A stretch of DNA of 45,750 nucleotides from an uncultured Clostridia bacterium (GTDB taxonomy: Bacteria; Bacillota; Clostridia; TANB77; CAG-508): positions 1-45,750 of the forward strand of contig CANQGW010000011.1 of NCBI GenBank assembly GCA_947623555.1. Reading direction: 5' to 3'. The stretch's first letter is position 1. Each line of letters begins with the position of its first letter. The notes beneath the pieces are model-generated. The model worked only from the letters and a program-made list of their open reading frames with translations, made no database searches and had not been told where the DNA came from. Positions 1 through 8,448 of this stretch are shown in pieces. Made by a program: the position numbers and the translations under genes.

Positions 1-66
1 GTAGCATAGATTATCTTTACTATACTACTTCTGAAAAAATAAATGAAAAAAATTTACACACCAGTC

Positions 67-96
67 TTGACAAACCCACTGTCAATGTACTATTAT
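67..96 (+). promoter_or_regulatory. candidate promoter upstream of rlmD
   Basis: TTGACA at 67-72 is followed after 18 bases by TATTAT at 91-96. TTGACA and TGTCAA (80-85) also form a short inverted repeat over the -35 region, so a regulator could bind here. A second possible start signal, extended -10 TGtTATACT, lies at 159-167 and is nearer the gene. I cannot tell which one is used. Confidence 0.4.
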
Positions 97-225
97 TAGT
101 ATGTTGGCAGTTTTAATTTATGTAAATTCTAAAAAATATTCTAAAATGGATAAATTTGTGTTATACTATTTATGTGCTTTTTAAGAAGTAAAAAGTTTTA
201 TATAAAAAAAGAATGGAAAGAAAAA

Positions 226-1612
226 ATGAAAGTACCAGTAGAAAAAAATAAAGAATATATTGTTGATATTATAGACAATGGTTTTGAAGGTGAAGGTATT
301 GCCAAAGTAGATGGTTATACTATATTTATTTCTGGAGCTATTAAAGGTGAAAAATGTAAAATATTAATTTTAAAAGTAACTTCTTCACATGCATTTGGAA
401 AAATTATAGAAATAATTGAAAAAGCTAAAACAAGAAAAGAACCAGACTGCATTACATATAAAAGATGCGGTGGCTGTAGTTTAAGGCATATTAAATACGA
501 AACTACGTTAGAAATGAAAAGGCAAGCAGTTCAAAATCTAGTTAATAAAACATTAGAAGAAAAAATAGAAGTAGAAAAAACAATAGGTATGCAAAACCCT
601 ATGTATTATCGTAATAAAGCACAATATCCTGTTGGAATAGACAAAAATGGAAACAGCATTATAGGAATTTTTGCGCAAAGAACACACGAAATTATACCAA
701 TAGAAAATTGTTATATTCAAAGTGTAGAATCTCAAATAATAGCCAAAGCTATTTTAAATTTTATTATAAAAAATAATATCGAAGTATATAATGAAAGCAC
801 TAAAAAACGGATATATAAGGCATGCTATTGTAAGAATGGGCTTTAAAACAAAAGAAGTAATGTGTATATTAGTAAATAATGGAGAAAGTTTACCAAAAGA
901 AAAAGAACTTGTAGAAGAAATAAAAAAAGAATTTGAAACTAATCCAAAATTAAAGCAATATACATTAAAAACAGTAGTTAAAAACATAAATAGTAAAGTT
1001 ACAAATGTAATATTAGGAAACAAAAACGTAACTTTATATGGAGATGGATATATATATGATAAATTAGGAGATTATACTTTTAAAATATCTCCAATGTCAT
1101 TTTACCAAACAAACCCAGTTCAAACAGAAGTGCTTTATAATAAAGCAATAGAATTTGCAAATTTACAAGGTAATGAAACTGTATTAGACTTATATTGTGG
1201 AATTGGAACTATTGGAATTTTCGCATCTAGCAAAGCTAAAAAAGTTTATGGAATAGAAATTGTAGAAGATGCTATAAAAGATGCAAAAGAAAATGCAAAA
1301 TTAAATAATATAGAAAATATAGAATTTTTATGTGGAGATGTAGAAAACACACTAGAAACTGTTTTAAAAAAAAGTGGAAAGCCAGATGTTATATTAGTAG
1401 ACCCACCAAGAAGAGGATTAGATAATACTACAATTTCAAATATTTTAAATGTTGAACCTAAAAAACTAATATATATTAGTTGTAACCCTGCAACTATGGT
1501 AAGAGATTTAAAAATATTAGAAGAAAAATATAACCTACAAAAAATACAGCCTGTAGATATGTTTTGCTTTACGCCGCATATTGAGTGTATTACTGTTCTA
1601 CATTTAAAATAA
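226..1612 (+). CDS. rlmD: 23S rRNA (uracil-5-)-methyltransferase RlmD/RumA-like, read through a +1 frameshift at 808
   Basis: SAM-dependent enzyme that makes 5-methyluridine in 23S rRNA. An N-terminal TRAM-like domain (about residues 1-65) is followed by an Fe-S cysteine cluster (KRCGGCSLRH). After that come the methyltransferase motifs LDLYCGIGTIGIF, DPPRRGLD and SCNPATMVRDL (catalytic Cys) and the terminal MFCFTPHIECITVL. The upstream frame runs to a stop at 844-846 and the downstream frame is +1. Dropping the C at 808 joins them as K-K-G-Y-I-R-H and gives a 461-aa protein, the normal family length. I start at ATG 226 because homology begins there; in-frame ATG 172 would add 18 atypical residues. 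The gene has a purine-rich but weak SD. Without recoding the product lacks the whole catalytic domain. Confidence 0.88.
808..811 (+). other. +1 recoding site 1 (AAA CGG A) in rlmD
   Basis: In the upstream frame the codons read ACT AAA AAA CGG ATA. The intact protein needs ACT AAA AAA (C) GGA TAT. If the shift fails, translation ends at 844-846, 12 codons later. The adjacent run of six A means this site alone could be a homopolymer indel; the other three sites have no such run at the break. Confidence 0.75.
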
Positions 1613-2220
1613 TAGATAGAAAGCAATAACGGGAATTATTTTAGGAAAAATGTTAAAAATAGGAAAAAGTAAAAAATAAGAAAAAACATTAAAATAAAAT
1701 CAAATAAAAATATAAAAAATAATCAACTCGATGTAGTAGATATGATTAAACAAAATGCAAAAAAATAACATAATCGTTGATGCAGTAAGAAATCCCAATA
1801 TACATATCTACGGTATAACTATGAAGAATATCGTTGTCTTACGGTAGATATGACAAAGTCTTGAAAAATCAACAAAAAATAAACTTTTAGCATACATCAT
1901 ATTTACGGTACGACATCGACTAAAAAAATAAAAAAAGAGGAAGCAATCTTAATAAAGTGTGAAAGCACTTTATTTTTTAAAATTTAAAAGGTAGATAATC
2001 AGTTATGAAAATCAAGAAAATTCAATAGGGTATTATGCAGTTATATCTTTTATCTTCAAATAACTATTTAGCATAATTATTGTTAGTTTTAAAGCAAAAT
2101 ATAAATACTAGGCAATATTTTTCTTATGAAAGAGATAAAAATAGGAAACTGAACAAAATTTTGTGAAGTGGGTTGAGAATTCTAGTAAAATGTGATATAA
2201 ATTGATAAGAGGAGAAGAAA
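1613..2220 (+). other. 608-base region without a recognisable gene
   Basis: Very A+T-rich and without a convincing ORF. It holds a weak inverted repeat, CATATCTAC (1803-1811) with GTAGATATG (1844-1852). A stretch near 1896-1925 resembles the decayed rlmD tail at 3534-3625 (shared core ACATCGA). It looks like decayed accessory DNA between rlmD and the RhuM patch. Confidence 0.4.
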
Positions 2221-2382
2221 ATGAATGATGTAATAAAATTATTAAAATATGAATCGAATGAAATGAATGAAGAATTCAATAAAGCATCAATAAAAGGAAA
2301 TGCGATAGGTAATTATTTAGCATATAATATAAAACCAAAAAGATGGGGATATATTTCATATTCGGATGTAGAAAAAATGTAA
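2221..2382 (+). CDS. small 53-aa protein, unknown
   Basis: A strong Shine-Dalgarno, AGAGGAGAAGAAA, sits just before ATG 2221, which supports expression. The peptide is charged and Asn/Glu/Lys-rich, starts MNDVIKLLKYESNEMNEEFN and ends shortly after a KRWGYISYSD segment, with no membrane segment. The LLKYES start vaguely recalls the N-termini of some larger accessory proteins linked to restriction or defence loci, so it may be a truncated remnant. It lies 51 bases upstream of the RhuM gene and could be co-transcribed with it. Confidence 0.45.
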   Translation: MNDVIKLLKYESNEMNEEFNKASIKGNAIGNYLAYNIKPKRWGYISYSDVEKM

Positions 2383-2433
2383 TTATTTATATAATAGATA
2401 AAGATATTATGAATAAGTAAAGGAGAAAAATTT

Positions 2434-3477
2434 TTGAAAAAAGAAATTAAAGAAAATAATAAAAATTTAATAATAAGAAGCAGTTCTGCTGAATTTTTGA
2501 TATTTGAACAACAAAAAAAAGAAAAAGGAATTGAAGTTAGATTCGAAGAAGGAGATTTATGGCTAACTCAAAAAGCCATGGGAGAATTGTATAATTGTAC
2601 TTCTGATAATGTAGGATTACATTTAAAGAACATATATAAAGATTTTGAATTAGACCCAAAATTAACTACCGAGGAATTCTCGGTAGTTCAAAAAGAAGGA
2701 AATAGAGAAGTAAAGAGAAATGTTAAGTATTATAATTTAGATGCAGTCATATCTGTTGGATACAGAGTCAATTCAGACAGAGCAATTCAATTTAGAAGAT
2801 GGGCAACAAATGTATTAAAACAATTTGCTAAAAAAGGTTATATTATAGATAAAAAAAGAATGGAAAATGGAACATTTTTTGATGAAGATTATTTTGAAGA
2901 ATTACTTGCAGAAATTAGAGAAATACGATTAAGCGAAAGAAGATTTTATCAAAAAATAACAGATATATATGCAACAGCAATTGATTATGATAGTAAATCT
3001 CCAATAACAATTAATTTTTTTAAAAAAGTGCAAAATAAAATGCATTATGCAGTATCACATCAAACAGCTGCAGAAATTATTTATAATAGAGCAGATAGTG
3101 AAAAAGAACATATGGGACTAACTTCATGGAAACATTCTCCGAATGGAAAAATTTTAGAAACAGATGTGGTCATTGCTAAAAATTATTTAAACAAAGAAGA
3201 ATTAGAAGATTTAGAAAGAATAGTAAATGCTTTTTTAGATTTAGCAGAAGGTAGAGCAAAAAGAAATATTCCAATGACTATGGAAGATTGGGCAAATAGA
3301 ATAGATAAATATTTATTAGCAGATGATAGAGATATATTAAAAGATGCAGGAAAGATATCACACGAAATAGCTGAAGAAAAAGCACTAACTGAATTTGAAA
3401 AATATAGAGTAAAACAGGATAAATTTTATCAATCTGATTTTGATAAATTATTATTAGAAACTGAAAATAAAGATTAG
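2434..3477 (+). CDS. RhuM-family (virulence RhuM) protein
   Basis: 347 aa with the RhuM-family pattern. A DNA-binding-like N-terminal part (about residues 35-125) contains LWLTQKAMGELYNC and YNLDAVISVGYRVNS followed by RAIQFRRWATNVLKQF, and a mostly helical charged C-terminal part follows. RhuM proteins occur in islands, prophages and near restriction or toxin genes; their biochemical role is not established. The start is TTG 2434 because AAGGAGAAA at 2420-2428 is well spaced. The gene sits between rlmD and a decayed rlmD tail, which suggests arrival by transfer. It has no in-frame CGG. Confidence 0.8.
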   Translation: MKKEIKENNKNLIIRSSSAEFLIFEQQKKEKGIEVRFEEGDLWLTQKAMGELYNCTSDNVGLHLKNIYKDFELDPKLTTEEFSVVQKEGNREVKRNVKYYNLDAVISVGYRVNSDRAIQFRRWATNVLKQFAKKGYIIDKKRMENGTFFDEDYFEELLAEIREIRLSERRFYQKITDIYATAIDYDSKSPITINFFKKVQNKMHYAVSHQTAAEIIYNRADSEKEHMGLTSWKHSPNGKILETDVVIAKNYLNKEELEDLERIVNAFLDLAEGRAKRNIPMTMEDWANRIDKYLLADDRDILKDAGKISHEIAEEKALTEFEKYRVKQDKFYQSDFDKLLLETENKD

Positions 3478-3533
3478 ATGTTTCAAAAAGATATTATAAT
3501 TTAGATTTTTAAGAAATATTTTTTATTTGTTAC

Positions 3534-3625
3534 ATAGCTATGGTATGACATCGAGGTTAAAAGAACACTGCAACCGTATAACACTGATACATATTGAATG
3601 TGTTACAGTTCTTCATCTTAAATAG
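3534..3625 (+). pseudogene. decayed 3' end of a second RlmD-like gene
   Basis: The frame ending at TAG 3623-3625 reads HIECVTVLHLK, against HIECITVLHLK at the end of the intact rlmD. Upstream, GCTATGGTA and ACATCGAGGTTAAAAG match the AMVRD-I-L-K region of the same family, but frameshifts and stops intervene. The codons differ from those of the intact gene (CTT and GTT for CTA and ATT), so this looks like a remnant of a diverged paralogue rather than a recent tandem copy. Confidence 0.7.
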
Positions 3626-3666
3626 TTTTAAGATTATTTTTGATGTAAAAAAGGAGATATAGAAGT

Positions 3667-4941
3667 TTGAACGTAGAAAAATATTTAGATAATTTTTTTA
3701 AGGGAACAAAAAATCCAACATTAAAGGCAATGGAATATTTGATGGAAGAATTTAATCATCCAGAAAACAACTTGAAAATAATACATATTGCAGGAACTAA
3801 TGGCAAGGGTAGTTGTACAGAAATGATGTCAAACATATTAATAAAAGCAGGATATAAAGTTGGAAAATTCATTAGCCCACATTTAATAAAATATAATGAG
3901 AGAATAAGTATAGGCAATAAAAATATAACAGATGAAGAAATGGAGCAATTAATAAGCAAGCTAGAGCCTAAAATTAGCCAGTATAATAATTTATATAATA
4001 CAAAAGTAACATTATTTGAATTAATAACCACAATGGCAATACTATATTTTTCACAAAATAATTGCGATTTTGTAGTATTAGAAACAGGTCTTGGTGGACT
4101 ATATGACTGCACTAATATAGTAAAGCCAATTGTTTCAATAATAACCAGCATAGGCTATGACCATATTCAAATTTTAGGTGATACATTAGAAAAAATAGCA
4201 AAGCAAAAAGCTGGAATTATAAAAGAAAATTCAAATACCGTATTTGTTAAACAAGCAGAAGAAGAGGTAAATGGTGTTATAGAAAAAGAGTGCATTAATA
4301 AGCACAATACTTTGCATTTAATAGAAAATGAAAATATACTAAATTATTCATATAATCAAGCCTTTCAAAAGTTTGATTATAAAAATTATAAACAAATAGC
4401 TATAAACTTAAAAGGAAAAAAGCAAATATATAATGCTGCTATGTGCATAGAGTGTGCTGAAATTTTAAAAAGTAAATCATATAACATTAAAGATGAGGCA
4501 TTAAGAGAAGGCTTAAAAACAGTAATACATAAAGCAAGGTTTGAAACTATTAGCACAAATCCAACAATTATTTATGATGGTGCTCATAATAAGCCTGCTA
4601 TAGAAAATTTAATAAATAATATAAATATGTATTATAAAAATGATAAAAAGGTGTATATTATTTCTATTTTGAAAACAAAAGATTATAATTCAATGCTTAA
4701 GCAAATTTTAAAAGACGAAGAAGCAGTTTTTATTTTTACAACTGGTAATAGTAGCGAAAGGTATGTAGCAAAAGAAGATTTAATAGAAACTGCAAAAAAA
4801 TATACAAATAATGTGAACCTTTATGCAAAGGATTTAAACAGTGCAATAGACTTTGCAAAACAAAACTATAAAAATAGCATTATATTTATTATAGGAAGTT
4901 TTTATATATATGGAACTGTAATTAACCATTTAGCTTTATAA
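3667..4941 (+). CDS. folC: folylpolyglutamate synthase / dihydrofolate synthase
   Basis: Mur-ligase-like ATP-dependent enzyme that adds glutamates to folates. It shows the ATP-binding loop IAGTNGKGSC (about residues 41-50), the FISPHLIKYNERI segment, the conserved LETGLGG, and a C-terminal domain with YDGAHNKPA. At 424 aa it is full length. TTG 3667 is chosen because AAGGAGAT precedes it. Folate metabolism links it functionally to fhs and fmt further along the window. Confidence 0.93.
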   Translation: MNVEKYLDNFFKGTKNPTLKAMEYLMEEFNHPENNLKIIHIAGTNGKGSCTEMMSNILIKAGYKVGKFISPHLIKYNERISIGNKNITDEEMEQLISKLEPKISQYNNLYNTKVTLFELITTMAILYFSQNNCDFVVLETGLGGLYDCTNIVKPIVSIITSIGYDHIQILGDTLEKIAKQKAGIIKENSNTVFVKQAEEEVNGVIEKECINKHNTLHLIENENILNYSYNQAFQKFDYKNYKQIAINLKGKKQIYNAAMCIECAEILKSKSYNIKDEALREGLKTVIHKARFETISTNPTIIYDGAHNKPAIENLINNINMYYKNDKKVYIISILKTKDYNSMLKQILKDEEAVFIFTTGNSSERYVAKEDLIETAKKYTNNVNLYAKDLNSAIDFAKQNYKNSIIFIIGSFYIYGTVINHLAL

Positions 4942-5062
4942 TATGATTCAAATATATATGCAGAATAAATGTTAATTTATTGAAATAAAAATATAAGTAT
5001 GATACAATTCATTTGAATTAAATAAGGGGCATAAAATAAAAAAATAAAAGGAGCTATTAAGT

Positions 5063-5869
5063 ATGTATAAAGCAATATTTATTGATATTGATGGAACATT
5101 AAGAAATAGCAAAAGGCAAATTTCTATAAAGACGGTGCAAAGTATAAAAAATATTACCCAAAAGGGAACCTTAATAATTTTATGCTCTGGAAGACCTAGA
5201 AAATATACAGAAGAAGTTAGTAGAAGTTGTTTTGCAAGTAAGTATATTATTACATCAAATGGTGGAGCAATTTATGATTATGAAACTAAAGAAAAACTTT
5301 ATGAAGAAAGCATGAAAAAATCTAGTGTAATTAAATTATATAAAATAGCAGAAAAGTCAAACTCAAGGTTTGTTATGAATTCTGGTGATGATAGAGTAGT
5401 AAACCGATTTAAATATTTAGATAGCGACGAAATAAAACTAGAAACAAGCATTGAAACCTTTGTAGAAAAAAATGATATAGTTCAATGTACAATTTCTGAT
5501 GAAGATTTTGATAAAATAAAAAATTTAAGAAAAGAAATTGAAAATGTGGAACATGTAGAAATAAAAAATGAGCACAGAAGCTTATTTGATAAAAATTATC
5601 CTAAAATTGGATCAATATACTACGATATTGCAGATGAGAAAGTAAGCAAGGGCTATGCTATTAAGCAGTTTTGCAATATTAAAAAAATTGATTTGAAAGA
5701 CACAATTGCAATAGGCGACTGCAATAATGATATATCAATGTTTAAAGTGGTGGGTCACAGTGTGGCTGTAGAAAATGCAACAAGTGAGGCTAAAAAATAT
5801 GCAAATGAAATTATTAAGTCTAACAATGAAGATGGTGTAGCATTATTTTTAGAAAGCTTAAATTTATAA
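5063..5869 (+). CDS. Cof-type HAD-superfamily phosphatase
   Basis: 268-aa HAD hydrolase of the Cof/type IIB subfamily. Motif I is FIDIDGTLRNS with the nucleophile Asp, motif II is LCSGRP, and motif IV is GDCNNDISMF near the C-terminus; the Cof cap domain lies between. Such enzymes dephosphorylate sugar phosphates, flavin or pyridoxal phosphates; the substrate cannot be read from sequence. AAGGAG precedes ATG 5063 and a strong terminator follows, so it is probably monocistronic. Confidence 0.9.
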   Translation: MYKAIFIDIDGTLRNSKRQISIKTVQSIKNITQKGTLIILCSGRPRKYTEEVSRSCFASKYIITSNGGAIYDYETKEKLYEESMKKSSVIKLYKIAEKSNSRFVMNSGDDRVVNRFKYLDSDEIKLETSIETFVEKNDIVQCTISDEDFDKIKNLRKEIENVEHVEIKNEHRSLFDKNYPKIGSIYYDIADEKVSKGYAIKQFCNIKKIDLKDTIAIGDCNNDISMFKVVGHSVAVENATSEAKKYANEIIKSNNEDGVALFLESLNL

Positions 5870-5875
5870 ATAATA

Positions 5876-5915
5876 AACACTTTCCTTATATTATAAAATG
5901 AGGAAAGTGTTTTTA
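5876..5915 (+). terminator. intrinsic terminator after the HAD gene
   Basis: AACACTTTCC (5876-5885) pairs perfectly with GGAAAGTGTT (5902-5911), followed by a T run. A second, weaker hairpin, AAAAAGCTT (5954-5962) with AAGCTTTTT (5970-5978), lies between it and the next gene. Confidence 0.85.
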
Positions 5916-6019
5916 CTTATGTTAAACACTAATTTAATATATAAATAATAGTAAAAAAGCTTGCAACAAAAGCTTTTTAATGATAATATTATACAAGTAT
6001 AATAGTAAAAGGAAGAAAA

Positions 6020-7150
6020 ATGAAAAAATTTGTCTTAAGTTGTATATTATATTTTTCAAAATACTTATTAAAAGCAATTTATTTCGTTATAAAAATTTTT
6101 CCTATGAAAAAGAATAAAATAACCATGTTAAGCAGGCAGTCTAATAGCATTAATATAGATTTTAAATTGCTCAAAGAGGAGTTAGAAAAACAAAGTAAAG
6201 AACTAGAAATTGTAGTTCTATGCAAAAAAATACCAAGTTCATTATTAAAAAAAATAGGTTATTGTTTTTATATAATTAAAACATTGTATCATATTGCAAC
6301 ATCTCATGTTGTAATAGTAGAGGGGTACTGCATTCAAATTAGCGTACTTAACCATAAAAAAAATTTAAAAATAATTCAAATATGGCATTCAATGGGAGCA
6401 ATTAAAAAATTTGGCTATCAAGTATTAAACAAAAAAGAAGGCACTAATTATGAAATAGCAAAAATTATGCAAATGCATAAAAATTATACTAATGTTACTT
6501 GTACAAGCAATGCAACTAAAAAGTTTTATAAAGAAGCATTTAATATAGATGAAAATAAAATTCTAAAATTAGGTATGCCAAGAATTGATTATTTATTAGG
6601 AACTAGCATAAATAAAAAAGTAGAAGAGTTTTATAAGCAGTATCAATTAGCAAAAGAAAAAGAAAAAATACTATATGTTCCAACTTTTAGAAAAGATAAA
6701 AAAGTTCCAATAAATGAATTAATAAAACAATTTGATAATGATAGATATTATTTAATTATAAAATTACATCCATTAGATGAAACCAAAGTAGATGAAAAAT
6801 TTTTGGTGGATTCTAAATATCAAACTCAAGATTTAATAAAAATAGCCGATTATGTTATAACTGATTATTCGGCAGTGGCATTTGAAGCTGCAGTATTAGA
6901 GAAGAAGCTATTTTTTTATTTGTATGATATAGAAGACTATAAAGAAGATAGGGGAGTTAACATTAATTTAAAAGCCGAATTGCAACATAGTACTTTCTTT
7001 GATATTAAAGATCTTAAAGAAGCTATTGAGAGTAAAGAATATCAATATGAAGATTTAAGAAAATTTAAGGAAAAGTATGTAGAAACAGCAGATACAAAAA
7101 ATGCACAAAGAATTGCAAATTATATTATTTCTAATTTAAAGGAATTATAA
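6020..7150 (+). CDS. CDP-glycerol glycerophosphotransferase-like protein (TagB/TagF family)
   Basis: 376 aa. Family hallmarks are QIWHSMGAIKKFGY (catalytic-His region) and VITDYSAVAFEAA (conserved TDYS motif), with a hydrophobic N-terminal stretch that could anchor it to the membrane face. Relatives transfer glycerol phosphate from CDP-glycerol to a lipid-linked acceptor in teichoic acid synthesis. It heads the cluster that includes tagD, tagG and tagH, which supports that role; whether it primes (TagB-like) or extends the chain is not determinable. WHSMG instead of the WHGTP of its two neighbours suggests a different acceptor or step. Confidence 0.82.
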   Translation: MKKFVLSCILYFSKYLLKAIYFVIKIFPMKKNKITMLSRQSNSINIDFKLLKEELEKQSKELEIVVLCKKIPSSLLKKIGYCFYIIKTLYHIATSHVVIVEGYCIQISVLNHKKNLKIIQIWHSMGAIKKFGYQVLNKKEGTNYEIAKIMQMHKNYTNVTCTSNATKKFYKEAFNIDENKILKLGMPRIDYLLGTSINKKVEEFYKQYQLAKEKEKILYVPTFRKDKKVPINELIKQFDNDRYYLIIKLHPLDETKVDEKFLVDSKYQTQDLIKIADYVITDYSAVAFEAAVLEKKLFFYLYDIEDYKEDRGVNINLKAELQHSTFFDIKDLKEAIESKEYQYEDLRKFKEKYVETADTKNAQRIANYIISNLKEL

Positions 7151-7173
7151 ACTAACAATTAATGGAGGATTAT

Positions 7174-8448
7174 ATGAGTAGTTCAAACGATACATTAAAA
7201 GTAAAACTAATTAATATCTTAAAGAAAAATGTATTTTTTAGAAAAATAATAAGAAAAATTATATATGTAAAAAGAATGATTAAATACAAAATTAGAACCT
7301 TTAGAATAAAACCTGACGAAAAAAAAGTTATGTTTTTCGCTTTTAAAGGAAAATCGTATGCATGTAGTCCAAAAGCAATTTATGAATATATGCTATCAGA
7401 TGAAAGGTATAAGGACTTTAAATATATATGGGCATTTAAAGAACCAGAAAAACATAAATATTTAGAGGAAAATAGAAACACTACGGTTATAAAATATACT
7501 GGAGCCGAATATCAAAAAGCTCTTGCAAGTTCAAAATACTGGATTTTTAATTATAGATTAGGTGACCATATATATCCTAAAAAGGATCAAGTTTATGTAC
7601 AATGCTGGCATGGCACTCCACTTAAGAAGCTTGGTTATGATTTAAAAGATACAAATAATGCCATGAATTCAGAAGACGAAATTCATGAAAAGTATAAAAT
7701 AGATGCTAAAAAATTCAAATATATATTATCTCCTTCAAAATTTGCAAGTGAGAAGTTTATATCTGCATGGAATTTAGCAAAAACTAATATGACAAATAAA
7801 GTTATAGAAAAGGGTTATCCTAGAAATGACTTTTTGTACAATTATAAAGACGAAGATATAAAAAGAGTTAAACAAAAATTAAATTTACCAGAAAATAAAA
7901 AGGTAATTTTATATGCTCCTACATGGAGAGACGATCAGCATCAGGCAGGGGTAGGTTATACATATAAAACTGAAGTGGATTTTGATATGCTACAAAAAGA
8001 ATTACAAAATGAATATATTATTCTTTTTAGAGCACACTATTTAGTAGCAAATTCTTTTGATTTTGCAAAATATTCAGGTTTTATATATGATGTATCAGAT
8101 GTTGATGATATTAATGAATTATACATAATAAGCGATATATTAGTAACGGATTATTCAAGCGTATTTTTTGATTATGCTAACTTAAAAAGACCAATGATTT
8201 TTTATATGTATGATTTTGAAAAATACAAAGATGATTTAAGAGGCTTTTATATTGATATAGAAGAGTTACCAGGCACGATAACCAAAACCGAAAAAGATTT
8301 AATTACAGCTATAAGAGAAGTAAAAAATTTCAAATATGATGATAAATATAAAAAATTTAATGCTAAATATAACTATTTAGATGATGGAAAAGCAGCTAAA
8401 AGAGTTGTAGAGGAGTGTATACCAGTTGAAAATTTGCAAAAAAATTAA
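7174..8448 (+). CDS. CDP-glycerol glycerophosphotransferase (TagF-like)
   Basis: 424 aa with QCWHGTPLKKLGYD and LVTDYSSVFFDYA, the two conserved catalytic motifs of the TagF/TagB family, plus LYAPTWRDD. The likely start is ATG 7174, preceded by GGAGG at 7164-7168; ATG 7162 overlaps that ribosome binding site and is unlikely. It probably extends a polyglycerol- or polyol-phosphate chain from CDP-glycerol made with the help of TagD. The 3' end overlaps the next gene by 23 bases, indicating translational coupling. Confidence 0.88.
   Translation: MSSSNDTLKVKLINILKKNVFFRKIIRKIIYVKRMIKYKIRTFRIKPDEKKVMFFAFKGKSYACSPKAIYEYMLSDERYKDFKYIWAFKEPEKHKYLEENRNTTVIKYTGAEYQKALASSKYWIFNYRLGDHIYPKKDQVYVQCWHGTPLKKLGYDLKDTNNAMNSEDEIHEKYKIDAKKFKYILSPSKFASEKFISAWNLAKTNMTNKVIEKGYPRNDFLYNYKDEDIKRVKQKLNLPENKKVILYAPTWRDDQHQAGVGYTYKTEVDFDMLQKELQNEYIILFRAHYLVANSFDFAKYSGFIYDVSDVDDINELYIISDILVTDYSSVFFDYANLKRPMIFYMYDFEKYKDDLRGFYIDIEELPGTITKTEKDLITAIREVKNFKYDDKYKKFNAKYNYLDDGKAAKRVVEECIPVENLQKN

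Noticed and set aside
795..815. Classic -1 slippery site (A AAA AAC) in rlmD
   Set aside because: The downstream frame is +1, not -1, and the 0-frame codons are AAA AAA CGG, so the heptamer is not in the right phase.
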